From NCBI GenBank assembly GCA_935421135.1, contig OW285192.1:17337001-17401000 (forward strand): a stretch of 64,000 nt of DNA. Reading direction: 5' to 3'. A model generated the notes under the pieces. The model ran no database searches. It saw only the letters and a program-made list of their open reading frames with translations, and was not told the DNA's origin. The stretch's first letter is position 1, and the number at the start of each line of letters is the position of its first letter. This stretch comes from Bugulina stolonifera (lineage: Eukaryota > Bryozoa > Gymnolaemata > Cheilostomatida > Bugulidae). Below, one piece after another: positions 40,994-53,689 of the stretch. The position numbers and the translations under genes were made by a program.

Positions 40994-43900
40994 TCATATA
41001 TGTTGCAACTGGTCAGCACACATTTCAAAGTTGCAGAAGTTTAGCCACATGCTAGACATGTGATTGAGAGAAGAAATGTGGTAAAACACTTCGGAATTGC
41101 CTTTCCAATGATTATCCATCCTTTGGATAGTTGACTTGCCAGAGAAATAGAACTGCTTTAAGTTATATTTAGCTAGGTGGTTTACTCGGTCAGCCACTAT
41201 GGATATGTACACATCATCTGAAAGTAAAGAAAACACTGCAATATACGGCAATATCAACTATCCAGTAAGCATACACAAAGCAGAAGCCAGTGTGACCAAG
41301 CTGGAGGTGTATTACTGACAGCTACTAGGCACTTTGGGGAAGAGGCGACGCAGTGCTGGGGGTCTGGGACCGGCTTGTGGCTTTCTCCCAGCCGGGGCGA
41401 GTGAAGACAGAAGGGGTGGCCTCTATTCTAGTCTCTGACTATCTGGCAGTCTGTTTGCTGGATTCATGTATATTTTAATTTAACCTTTTTTATATAAGAG
41501 TTCTTTAAAGCAATAAAAAAAAGTTTTGAACGTTTTTTTACAGTTGTCTCCCCCTGAACAAGTAATATCAGAAAGTTATTCAACACACATTCAGTATTAA
41601 ATTGTTAATAATGCTGATTGGCTACTCAGCACTCATCTATTTATAAGGAGTTGCGGTCTCTGTGACAATTTTAGAGGTGTAGGTCATTCAGTAACAAAGC
41701 TAATAAATTTTAATACTTGATTTTCAATTTGTTGGTTTTCAGTTACTGAATGGGCAATGCGAGGTAACTGAGTGGAAAGGTGACATCTGTTTAGTTTAGG
41801 TTTCGTTTGGTTGGCAGAAATTGGGGCCCTTGTTTAGGTCAACAAGACGTGACTATAATAAGTCACTATGCTGAAAAAACTTTTTCAGACCTCAGATAAA
41901 TCACTGTAAATGTATTACTGAAGAGTAGAATAAAAGTTCCCAGAAACAAACTCATATCTGCAGAAAGTAAGCACAGAAACAAACTCATATCTGCAGAAAG
42001 TAAGCACAGAAACAAACTCATATCTGCAGAAAGTATGCACAGAAAAGAAAAGGTGCCTATTTATAGCACCATCCTGTTATTAACGAATGTGTTTATATGC
42101 AACTATTTCTGCAAACTTATAAATAGTCTAAAGAACTTATATTTTCCCAATTTATGTATCAGTACACTAGAGGCAGTGTAAATGTATAGCATCTAGGAAG
42201 GGGACACTACTTGTTTAGACGTAGCATCCACCATAATTATAGAGGGTGCTACGTCTACGTCTACCTCTACGCCTACATCTACGAACACCTATACCTACAC
42301 CTACATCTACATCTGCACCTACATCTACACCTATATCTGCACCTACATTTACACCTACACCTGTGTCTACATCTGTACCTACATCTACATCTACACCTAC
42401 ATCTTTAAAGATGTGTGTCCATCTGCTTACCTGTAAACAAATAAGGAGTGGTGAATGAGAGACTGTATATCTTACTAGCTAGGCGAGGTGACAGGAAGTA
42501 GGTAAGGCCCTGGAACCAGTCGGGAAACATGTCATATTTATAGACTGATTTTGGCATGTACCACTTGGATCTCGGATTCCGAAGAGGCCTACTTCTCATC
42601 ATTTTACCTGCGTGCACATTATCAGATACAGTACATGCTTGTGTACATGTACGCGCATGTATGCATCATACACGTGTATGCACACGATTCTGCAATCTAT
42701 TGTGTTACGCTCACATTTTACATTTACACTGTATATCAATCAACATGGAAAGTGCTGTAACTCACCTGCTATGAAGTATATACCACTCCAGCTCAAGCCA
42801 TCTCCCAGCAAACCGGTGAAATGTGTCCAGAAGGAATGGATGCGTTTCAGATTAATCATGACATCATCATCAGTTTTCATGACTAAACTAGCCTTAGAAC
42901 ATCCTGAGTAGCCTGAGATCCATCTAGTACAGGAATCATCCACTACCCATTAGCATTTAAGAGACAAAACTCTTAATTAATTCATTCACTTCTATCTCGC
43001 AGCTTGAAAGGTAACGGGATAAAAAAACTTCAACATAACTGTATGTTGAACTCAATAGAATAATAAAAGTTACCAGCCGTAGGAGAAGAGAATAAGTAAC
43101 TTACTTCATGTTGTATATAGCTTTGTATGTACATGTATATGACACGTATGTACTTACTTCATGTTGTATATAGCTTTGTATGTACATGTATATGACACGT
43201 ATGTACTTACTTCATGTTGTATATAGCTTTGTATGTGTTGTTATGGTAACTGTCTATAAAGTCTACTTGTAGTATATCTTTATACATTTCTTGTTCGTAG
43301 TCTAACATAGTCTGGCTAACCATATCACTTGGTAGACCCAGGATGAATACAACCTTAGCGTGAAGGCCTGCAGGTAAATATTTGTTGATCATTAAAGAGT
43401 TTGCCCAAGTGTTTCTTAGCATCAGCCTGCGGCGGTAATTCTGCAAGTTTTTGAACACAAACTTTATAAGAGTCGATGCAAGATGCAAGCTTTATTCTCA
43501 ATGACATAGCCATGCACATGAGCTAGAAGACCACCTATCCATAGCTCTGGTTGGAATACTGAAGGTAACTAAGAGTGTGAAGGAAACTATTAGTGTCTGC
43601 ATGACGTAAAATTCAGACACATGCAGGTCAAATTTTCAAGTCCACTTCTATCACAGGGTAGCGAACGCACCGACCTGGGCCAAAGTAAAATCTTTATTTT
43701 GTGCAAGAAATTTCCGGTGTTCTAATGAGCTAGGGATGGCTTTCTCCAATCAAGTAGTCTCAGGTCAATAACCAATAGCAATAATAGCATAATTCCACAA
43801 AGATATCATATATATATATACTGTATATACATGATTGTAGAATATTTTGTAATTGCTATAAATGTTGAAATGTCCATCCTTACTAACTACTGACAACAAG

Positions 43901-44878
43901 TCAACGCTGCAACAGGAATTTTGAGAATGCAAGATAATCCCACCACCCTGTATGACTAATTATCATAGCTATCTTATTATAGTAACATAGAATCAGGTGG
44001 TATAAGCCTATTTATGTATAATATAAGCCTGTTTATATTTGATGTAAACCAGTTTGTATGTATAAGTAACCAATTACCCCAGTAGAACTGTGTACGGTTA
44101 TCAGTATTATTTTATCTCCAATACAAGGTTCTGGTTGTAGAACAAAGCTAAAGTTATGGGGGTTCACTGTAACCATCCCGCACTCTTTCGTGTAGGGTAT
44201 AAACGGTACCGGTCTTCTAGCCGGTGGAAGTCTTCTAACAAATCTCTGGGTTCTCTGGGCAAGTGGTTGACGGTGGGCAACCGCAATGCATATACAGGCA
44301 TACACGTAGATCAGAGTCTGCGTTCTGTAACAGATGAGAAAATTGGGATTTCTCATCGAATATTCAATAGCAAAAAACCAAAATTACATCAGTACATTGC
44401 TTAAATACTTTTATTTACAACTGCTAAGCAAATCTTATAGATACATTTTTAATTTACTTAAAAAAATTACATCACATGTTTGTGATGTAGTGTATGGCGC
44501 AGTTTGCCACCAAGATCTAGGTGGGTTCTATATAAATGCAGCTGCAGAATGATACTTACTCTTCATTTCCTCTGATATCAGACAACCAGGGACATATCAT
44601 ACATGTGCAACGTCACAATTGTAGATAAGGGCTATACCACCACCAATCAGATATGTATTATACATGTAGGTGTACATACATAGACGTATAATTTTATATA
44701 CAATATATCAACTGTAGGTGATGTGATACAGCATCAATGATAATGTGAGAATTTACAAAAATAAACTCTCAGGAAATTATACTGTAGGTGATTGTGGAAA
44801 ACAAACTGTTACAGATAAGTAATCTGCGGTGTACACACATAAAAATACACGATAGGATAGTTACCTTGACAGTTTCAT
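40994..44878 (-). CDS. GT31-type beta-1,3-glycosyltransferase, paralogue 1 (intact)
   Basis: Exons: 44878-44865, 44324-44078, 43440-43211, 42923-42766, 42607-42431, 41217-40994. Phases agree throughout and the product is 349 residues. Exon 1 codes only MKLS plus a split Arg. Exon 2 has the anchor TLIYVYACICIAVA, a basic stem (RRLPPARRPVPF) and NPHNFSFVLQPEPC. Exon 3 has NYRRRLMLRNTW, VVFILGLPS and DILQVDFIDSYHNNTYK (with an N-glycosylation sequon). Exon 4 has WISGYSGCSKASLVMKTDDD, exon 5 FPDWFQGLTYFLSP and exon 6 DDVYISIVADRV with late cysteines CNFEMC. It is closest to the + strand copy, so the two probably arose by inverted duplication. The donor region of exon 3 is repeated twice more just downstream. 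Confidence 0.9.
41330..41525 (+). repeat. LINE 3'-end-like GC-rich fragment with A-rich tail
   Basis: A GC-rich block followed by an AT-rich trailer ending GCAATAAAAAAAAG recalls the LINE trailer at 8590-8860. It lies in intron 5 of paralogue 1. Similarity is in layout more than in detailed sequence. Confidence 0.35.
41940..42041. repeat. 33-bp tandem repeat, three copies
   Basis: The unit CAGAAACAAACTCATATCTG plus CAGAAAGTAAGCA is repeated three times inside intron 5. Confidence 0.85.
42245..42410. repeat. Hexamer microsatellite (ACCTAC/ATCTAC)n
   Basis: Interrupted ACCTAC and ATCTAC units end 20 bp before the donor of exon 5 of paralogue 1. They generate Leu/His- and Thr/Pro-rich spurious frames. 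Confidence 0.85.
43099..43210 (-). repeat. Two extra copies of the exon 3 splice-donor region
   Basis: ACTTACTTCATGTTGTATA followed by TAGCTTTGTATG occurs at the true exon end (43205 onward) and twice more at about 54-bp spacing. Each copy carries its own ATGAA|GTAAGT donor. The spacer is TACATGTATATGACACGTATG. Confidence 0.9.
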
Positions 44879-45352
44879 TTCGGTAAACAGTGAAGTATTG
44901 TTCACTGTACGCGTGTCACTACTGTCCTAACTCCTTACTAAATTTTGGGAGATGGCAATTTGTCTTTCATATGCATAGTCTCGAATTAAATTGATTACAA
45001 TATCAATGTATTGTATTTAATTATACACTTGTGCCCACATTGCCTACATTACTAAAGATTATCAAAGATAATAACTTAATCCATTCTGTTACCCTGTCTA
45101 TCCTATTCTATTATACAGAATACTATAATAATATAGCACAGGTGTATATGTATAGTATTGTCCTGGGACCATATTCTAACACACATTATTTATTAAAATA
45201 TGGTCACTGGACAGCCCCTACTCACTTTATGTATGTGAATAATTACTTAAATACCTATCCGTGTTTAAATTACTCAAGTCTTTTTATACAAATACATTTA
45301 TAGGCAACAAGCAATCAATAGTGGCATGTAACTCTATAAATGCTCAAAAGTT

Positions 45353-47878
45353 TCAAGATAAAGAATGGCAATTATCGTGGCAAATCTCAAAGTCACAGAA
45401 GTAGCTCCACAGGGTGTACATGTGCCCAATAGATGTGCTGTGATAGAAGGCCAGAGATGCTGTCTGCCAGGTTCTATTCTGTTCAGACTGACTAGCATAG
45501 GCTCCGCTGTAGAATCTGCCCATGTTGTACCAAGTAAGGTTCTCGACTCGATCAGCAAGGATAGAAATATACACATCCTCTGCGAATAAAGATAACTATT
45601 TATTGTGTTAGAGCAATGCACTATACCTACATGTAGAGTAATATAATACGGTACTCTCTGTCTTGTCACTTTACATCTACATGCATGTTGATGTCATTAA
45701 GCTAACAAAATTCTTACCTGTGAATAAATATGGTGTAGTGAAAGATAAATGAAATAAATTCTCAGCGAGTTTGGGTGTAAGGAAATAGGCCATTCCATGA
45801 AACCATTGTGGAAACGTATCATATCTATAGGCTTCTTTTGATAAATACCATTTAGACAATTGATTTCTCTCTGGCTCACCCTCCTTGAATATGTTACCTA
45901 CAATTCAATGAAAGCTAGTATCTGTAACCGCATGCCTATCTACATGTACAGTACATGTATGTGACTTTTACTTGACTTACCCATTCATTGGGTGTTGACT
46001 GTATAGTAATTCCACGTAATTAGATGCAATATTTTACCTGCCATAAACAAGACTGGAGTATTTAAATTTCCCTTCAGTTGTTGATCTAATTTTTGCCACA
46101 CTGCTTTGAATTGCCCAAGATGAACCATAATATCATCATCTGTTTTGATCATTATTTTTGCCGTGGGACACAGCGTCTTATTTGAGAACCACCTGAAATA
46201 TCAAAAGTGTGTTACCACCATACTTAACTCGATATAACAATGCTGGATAAGGTTTTTGAGCTTAATTTTGTATGATTAGGCTATTAAGTTCATTTCTTTT
46301 CATGCTGTTGATTTAACAGATTCCCTTAAAGTAAAACCGCAAAACTGTTCAAAGATTCATTTTAGTGTATATTAAAAATACCTCACTCAATACTATCACT
46401 AGTGATTTGATTTTATGTGTAACTTAGATGAACCATGGATAGTTGAACACAATAGGCGCGTTGGGATGTGTAGCTGTTCTACATTGGTAGCCAAACTAAC
46501 CGTAACCAGTGACTTCTACCAACGAATTCGCCTACATTTAAACTGCAGGTCTAAACTAAACTTAGCTGCAATTATTTTTAACACATGAAACTCGGCTTGA
46601 ATAATTTAACCAGTACCACTAGCACACCGCCTTCACTTTAAAAATGAAATAGGAATGTGTGACGTACTGACCCTCACCAATCGTCATAACTTACTTCAAA
46701 CTATAAAGAGACTTATATGTACAGTTCTTGTAGTGATCATGGAAGTTCAATTGAAGTATATCTTTGTACATCTCTTCTTCATACTCGAGAAAACTCTTTG
46801 GTGTCGAGGCCTTTCTCCGATTAATAGGAAACTTTGGATCAGGTGCTATCAACGTTATTGTTAAAAGATATTGGCAGTAGTAAGCTACTAAATAAAAAAA
46901 TATCTGAAGAAAAAATTTGGCAGAAATGAATCAAGCTGAAACCTCTACAATCTGAAGGCTCCAACTGGGCTACTATTTACATGTATGTGCAAATGTTTAA
47001 AGCATGGCGTAATTAATTGATGTACACACGTGTAAGTTGACCCAGGATAAACACCAACTTCACGTGGTAGCCCGCAGGTAAATATTTGTCGCACAAGAGA
47101 GGGTTACCCCATGTATTCCTCAAAATCATCCTTCTCCTGAAATTCTGCAAAATAGATCGGAAATATAACCTTCAGCTTCTGATGAAAAATCTTTGGGAGT
47201 GATATACATCTACATTTACATGTAGTTTTGATTCATCGTCAAGTGATACATGAAATCTGCAGCATTGGCCAGCATTAGATGGTTATAATAATTTTAACTT
47301 AATATCTGCAGACATTTCGCATTTGAGGCACTCCCAAACTATTATCAGTCGGTCGGTCGGTCAGTAATGATACATTTAAATGATTAACCACATTCACTGC
47401 TACTATGAATTTATGAACAACTCTCGAACAATTATGTATTGCATCATTAAATGAGATGTCGCAATATTTTTGTCATTACCAATATATAACTGTGTACAGC
47501 AAATAACACTGTGTTATTCTTTTGACAAGGTTCTGGTTGTAGAGTAAAACTGAAGTTATGGGGGTTCACTGTAACTGTCCCGTATTCTTTCTTGTATGGT
47601 AGGAGTGCATCAACCATCTTCAGAATGCCGTAAAGGTAGACAAGGATAGCTATAGTATTCCTGAAACCATGTTATTATTACTGATGACATTGCGTTATTG
47701 TTATGCAACATACATGTACATTATTGACATCAACCATCCACAAGTTACATTAGGTGGTAAGCATAATATACATGTAGATACATAAATATAATTATTTGTT
47801 TAAACTCTCATATGACTATAATACTTTAAAGTATGGCTATTGATCCTACAGCAAGTCTACCTACCTTGGAAGATGCAT
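45353..47878 (-). CDS. GT31-type beta-1,3-glycosyltransferase, paralogue 2 (intact, extra intron)
   Basis: Exons: 47878-47865 (MHLP+R), 47660-47480, 47144-47042, 46845-46695, 46192-46038, 45897-45718, 45579-45353; 336 residues, with phases consistent. The anchor is short (NTIAILVYLYGILKMV) and the stem is minimal before PYKKEYGTVTVNPHNF. The usual exon 3 is cut by a 196-bp intron straight after LVFIL (donor CTGG|GTCAAC is weak). The second half EYEEEMYKDILQLNF is more diverged than in the paralogues. Exon 4 keeps IKTDDDIMVH, exon 5 FPQWFHGMAYFLTP, and exon 6 EDVYISILADRV, the only intact copy with the canonical Glu in this box. It is the most divergent intact member of the cluster and may differ in substrate. 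Confidence 0.85.
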
Positions 47879-49071
47879 GCCTGTCCGTTACAAATTCATA
47901 TACTACTAACCCATCAATGCAGTCATACTCTTTGATGGATGTATTGACTAGGCAGCAGGCAGCAGCAATTAATCAACAATGCAACTGTTTTAGCAGCTTC
48001 AAAACATGACAACAATATATTCAACAATTATTGATGTCAACTATTGACCAGAGTAAAAGCTTTCATTTTACTTTGTTCCATACAAAGTCGTGCGTGCACA
48101 TTATATTATTCGGGTGTGTAGTTAGGCCTGTAACACACGAAGGCTAGGGAAAATATACTACCTCCGTTGTCACATATTCTCGTTGGTTCCTCTCCAGTCT
48201 GTTTCATTGACTATTTTATTTCATCTTTATACACTAATATTGTAATAACAATAAAATATTGAACACATCTCAAAGGTTACATGTACAGCAAGTTACATTG
48301 TGATGTGTGATTGTTCGGATGTCATTAGCCAGAGGCAGAAGTGTACTCCTCATGTCAACAGTTACAACTTGCAAAGAACTGCCTGTTTTGAAAAAAAATA
48401 CTTGTACAAATAATCTACAGAATGGGGAGAATATGCAGCAATTTTTATCCAGTTATTAAGACCACAATTTTTCCGTGATAACAAAGATTGTCATATCTTG
48501 CAGGAATAAAATTGGTATAGTATAAAATTGGGAAAGTAGTAGGAGTTATCTACTCATAGAGTGTTAAATATAAAGAGCATGTTTGTATTAATACCGCTGC
48601 TGCACAGCACAAAAATAGAAGACTGAAAATGGCTAAACAATTAAAAGTCTCGCTAGTTCCTAATTTATACCAATCGTAAAATGGTTGGATTATAGTATTT
48701 AGGGGTCTATGAGAACTACTGGCAATCCTTGTGATAACAAGTAACAAAATGATAGAAAATATTTTGGTAGGTTACAGTACTACTGAAATAGGAAATATCC
48801 ATGACTTATACCCGTGTGACATTTTGTATTAAAAGTTTTGAAATGCTGTCAATATTAGCAGTAAATAGTATGTTTATAACACTAATATTGGAAATTAGCC
48901 AAGCAGGATTTCTGTTAGTTTCTACAGAAATTATTCCTAGAGTACTCATTGTATTTGGCTATGAGCTAATAATGAGCAGCAAATACTTTATGCACTCGAA
49001 TTCATAAAACCAGAAAAATAAAGACACTAGGTTATGTACGCCTGCGATAAATGGCAACTAGAAATACTAGA
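47879..49071. other. Intergenic, no gene seen
   Basis: This should contain the paralogue 2 promoter and the end of paralogue 1.5-kb-spaced neighbour 3. No TATA box stands out. Frames at 48550-49007 look like chance. Confidence 0.4.
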
Positions 49072-52000
49072 CTAGGCATCATCATCCTCGACTTTGCTAA
49101 CACCTTTTACTATTGAAGATGGCATAGCCCTGCTCAGCATACAACTCTCATAGTTACAGAACAATCTCCACAACTGATACATCTGTTGAACAGAGTGACT
49201 GTGATAGATTAGCTGGTGTTTAGTTGACTTCCAATGGTCAATCTGCTGTGAGAAAGGGGTCTCCTCATGAGTATAGAATACTTGGAGGTTATACCTGGCT
49301 ATGTTCTCTACTCTGTCAGCAACTATTCCAATATAGACATCATCTAAAATTTTATCAGCATACTTTCGTTGCGGGTATACATGGTACATGTATTACATTT
49401 ATTTATCCTATACATGTACAATCTGTACATGAACATATATATGTCATTATTGTAGTAATAACAATATGAAGTTGATTGGTGTACAGCGATGCAGTAATAC
49501 AGTAATACAGTAATACAGTAATCCAGTAGTACGGCAATTCAGTAATGGAGTAATACAGTAATGCAGCAATACAGTAGTACAATGCAGTGTAATGAAGTAA
49601 GTAATAGCGTAGCAAAAAATCAACAAAGTAATGCAGCGATATATAAAATGCATTATAAATGATGTGAATAATGATAATGCACAGCTACAAAGCATATAGG
49701 TATAAATAAAGCGGTACGCAGTAATAAATAAATGCACCCTGGAATAATACAGACTTATAGAGTAATACAGCTAATATACTCACCTGTAAACATATATGGA
49801 GTAGTAAATGATAGCTCATATATTCTTTTGGCTAGGCGTGGTGAAAAGAAGTAAATCATTCCCTGGAACCAGTAGGGGTAAGTGTCATATTTATATACTC
49901 TTCTCGATAAGTACCACTTAGAGTTCAGGTTTCTAATTGGTCCACCTTTGAAGAGATTGCCTACAATACATAGTGAAAAAAATTGTAATTACTCTTTGCA
50001 GTTCTTAGCCAGCCATAATACAACAATAACAGTAAACTGGCAACCTTTAATGACTACACACTTTATATGTCGATCTAAGCAGTGCAGAAAATGGAACAAC
50101 GTTACTAGACGAACACCTTACAAAAACGTCTATCTACATGACTAAGTTAAACATTTGAAAAAAATGTTGTCTAAACTCATATACATGTAACATCTAGTCC
50201 TGCCAATACACTGTATATTTCTATAATAGAAATAGGTAAAAATATTAGTACTTACCTGCAATGAAATAAGGCTCCAAGTTGAAATTGTATCTAAGCTGCT
50301 GAGAGAAGGTTTTCCAGAAAGATCCAAACTTTAGATGGTTAATCATGACATCGTCATCAGCTTTTATAACCAGTTTAGCTTCAGGGCACCCTGAATAACC
50401 TGAGATCCACCTGAAAATTTTGAAGGTTAAACTTTAATCTAATGAAAACAGCAGACATTTGGGAACTAAATCAGTAATTCTCAAGTTCAAGTATTGCTGC
50501 CTCGGCAAGAAAGTTGCATGCTTGCATCAAATTAAATTAGAGCATTGACATTGCATCTAGTACTCCTTCAACAGCTGCCCTGGCAACTACCCCTGAAAGT
50601 CTAGTCTTTGGTGTGCTTTAGTTTGTCACACACAGACTTAATACGTAGTTTTCTGTTAGCAATATTAGAGAGTTTTACTAATAAGAATGCAGAAGATAGC
50701 GTCGGTGCCGTGAGATGTAAAATACTAATAACAACTCAAAGAAAATGTCAGACAATTTTCTTGCAGGGCAGCCTATTATATGCATCCATAAGACAGCATA
50801 GGATGTCATTAGCCTCACACCAGTGGATATCAACCCCTCGAAGATGCCTTCAACTTCATTTTGTGCTTCAGTATTGCAGACTTGTACTTACTTCATGTTG
50901 TATATAGCTTTGTATGTACATGTAGACTTGTACTTACTTCATGTTGTATATAGCTTTGTATGTGTTGTTATGGTAACTGTCTATAAAGTCTACTTGTAGT
51001 ATATCTTTATACACCTCCCCTTCATAGTTTGTTAACATGCTGTGTATTGTAGAGTTGGATAAACCCAGAATAAATATAACTTTCACATGATATCCATCTG
51101 GTAACAGTTTACTAAATATACCAGGGTTTGTCCAGGTGTTCCGTAGTGCTAGTCGTCGTCTCAAATTCTGCAAGCACAGGCATAGTGTCATTTAGTGGTC
51201 AATGCAAGGGTCAAGCGAACTTGCTTTGGCTGACAGCTTTCAGAGCAGCAACCTATTGGTGAAAAGTTGAAATGACCTAAAAATCTCATCAGGTCAGCAA
51301 AGGGAAATTAGTTCTGCAACTGATCTGATGACAGCATTCCATTATAAGATAGAGGATCAGATAATTATAGAAAGAATTATTCAACTTCAAAAGCACCATA
51401 CCTGAGTAGCACTGTGTACAGTAACCAAGACTGTGTTCTCCTTCTGGCATGGCTCTGGTTGCAGGATAAAACTGAAGTTATGGGGGTTGACTGTAACTGT
51501 CTTGTACTCCTTCTTGTATGGGTACTTGACTTCTGTCGGCATACTGATTACTTTACTTACACCATAGAATTGAGAGTTTTGAACCAAAGTATCCTTCTGT
51601 AACAACAGCTTCTGCTGGCACATGTCAAACTGATACCTAAAGGAAGTAGCATATTGTGCGCTGCTTGCATCTAAAGGACTAACCACCTTTGTATAGCATT
51701 CTCCACTCATCTTTCTGTTTACCTCTTGGATTTGTTTTGCATGTCTTACAATAAAAAACTTAGCAGGTGGCCTGGCGTCTAATCGTTCTTTTTCTAACAA
51801 TTCATCTATTAGCTTTTTCAGACACATGTCAAACTGCTCTCTGAAGACTTTTGCGTGTGAAGCTGTGGATCCTATGAGCTTCTCTACGTGGGCTGAGCAC
51901 TTTTGTGTGATTATCTTCTCCTTATCCCAAATTTCTACATCTTTAAAAGGCAAGATGAAGTTCCCCTTGTGTTTCTCTGCATTATGGGAAGCCTTTACCT

Positions 52001-52631
52001 CTAATATCATCTCAAAAGATACATACATGTAAACTTTCAGCACAGCTGCAACTCTGTAAGTAGAACAGCAGAGTCAGCAGTAACCAGTAAGCACAGTCTC
52101 GCGAAAGAGTACAAGAAGAGCAGTGAACCACATTGTTGCCAGTTTTTATTTTGATCATAATAGAATACAGCATTATTTAACTCAGTACTCAATGTCATCC
52201 AGAGCAGTATTTAGATGTTTCTATAATGAGCCACAGCACTGATCTTGATAGTAAGATTAGCAATCTCATACAGGGGGAGCTTCTTGCTGCAGACGCTAGT
52301 TAATTGCTCTACACGGGGATCATGTAACCAGCACCAAGTAAACAGACATTGTAGGATAATTCTACTAGTCTACTCAGGATGTATGAAAAAATCCAACTAC
52401 AATTTTTCACTGCCATATCTAGAAGGAGAGATAACAGGAGGCGATTACAGGGGGAGATAACTGGGGAAGATAACAACAGATCTTAATCATTGCACTGCGT
52501 TAGGAAGCTTCATCAAACCTGATGTTGTGAGTCATTGTTCACAGAACTGCACATGGCCACACAAGTTTACTGGTATAGTACATTATGCCCACACAACTTT
52601 ATGGATGCACCACATACCTTAACAGATTCAT
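49072..52631 (-). CDS. GT31-type beta-1,3-glycosyltransferase, paralogue 3 (intact, long stem)
   Basis: Exons: 52631-52618 (MNLL+R), 52053-51402, 51167-50938, 50410-50256, 49960-49784, 49343-49072; 499 residues. Exon 2 is 652 nt, against about 180-250 nt in the paralogues. It encodes an enlarged stem with an internal duplication (REQFDMCLKKL and RYQFDMCQQKL) before PYKKEYKTVTVNPHNF. The luminal catalytic part is standard: LRRRLALRNTW, VIFILGLS, DILQVDFIDSY, VIKADDDVMIN, YPYWFQGMIYFFSP and DDVYIGIVADRV. The C-terminus has an extra acidic tail (SKVEDDDA). The paired cysteines in the stem suggest oligomerisation, which is inference. Confidence 0.9.
49490..49600. repeat. 9-bp microsatellite (CAGTAATAC-like)
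   Basis: Repeats of CAGTAATA(C) with substitutions in intron 5 of paralogue 3. Confidence 0.8.
50880..50937 (-). repeat. Extra copy of the exon 3 splice-donor region (paralogue 3)
   Basis: ACTTACTTCATGTTGTATA plus TAGCTTTGTATG is present at the true exon 3 end and once more about 49 bp further into the intron, linked by TACATGTAGACTTGT. Confidence 0.9.
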
Positions 52632-53116
52632 TTTTAGGTTGTACCAGCTTATACAAGACTCCAGAAGGATGGACCCTTAGATGTTTGAAGATTGAAGTAA
52701 TGAACATCCTGATACACCTCCGAAAATATATTTATGTCAATAAATGAGCATATGCCTTCTACTACAAATACCACAATCAATAGAAGAGTGGATAACACAC
52801 TAGCACCTTTATACGTGATCATTTTAATCAATTATCAGACAATTGCCATCAATCCTATTCAGTATAGTAGCAGAACCACGGGGGGGGGGGGGAAGAAGTG
52901 CAACTTTTCCCCTGCTGTTAAAGTCATGGCTATAGATCGGGTACTGGAGGCTAGGAAGACATACTAAGTAACTACCAAGTGAATATGCAGGTAAATGCTC
53001 AGGTAAGTAAATATGCTTACACAGTCTATTACCTGCTCCATAATATAGTGAATTAACAGAACAATGACATCATTATATAAGATTGAATGTCATTTAACTA
53101 TTTTAACCTACTAGCA
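52632..53116. other. Intergenic upstream of paralogue 3
   Basis: It holds a run of G at about 52879-52892 and no recognisable exon. Confidence 0.4.
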
Positions 53117-53514
53117 CAGTCATGGGCAACATGTGGCCTTTAGGCCACTGCGGCCTTTTTACTGGTTTGACGCGGCCTCATTGTTGTTGGCAAAATAAAA
53201 AGTTTGCATGAATTTTTTTACTTTTTTCACATTTATTTGCATTTGAGGATAATTAAAGGGAAATAAAACAGTCATTGCAATAATTGGACGAAACCGAGTT
53301 TTTTAAACCTTTTTATTAAATCTTTAATTGATAAAATATCGATATGAAGTAACATTAGTTATGAAGAATCATGTTATGATCATTAACATCCTGACAAACA
53401 GTGAAATAAGGAGATAAAACACTTTTTTGTGATTAAAAGTTATAGTTGATGGTGGTCTTTTATGGTATTATCATCTAAAAGTAGCCTTTGGCTCAAAAAG
53501 ATTGCCCACCCATG
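53117..53514. mobile_element. hAT-like MITE with imperfect 8-bp TSD
   Basis: The ends CAGTCATGGGCAAC and GATTGCCCACCCATG are imperfectly inverted. The flanks are TACTAGCA and TACTAGTA (7 of 8). Internal GCGGCC blocks near the left end resemble common hAT termini. No transposase. Confidence 0.55.
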
Positions 53515-53689
53515 TACTAGTATATTATAATATCTTGAAAAATGTTGGTGTGGGATAATATTTTAAATATGAATAGTAGTACAAGAAGCATTTTTATATA
53601 GACCTATTTTCTAATATTTCGTTACTTGTCCAAGTAACATCATCAGAGGATAAATCCTCTGATGACATTAATGTTTTATGTTAAATGAC

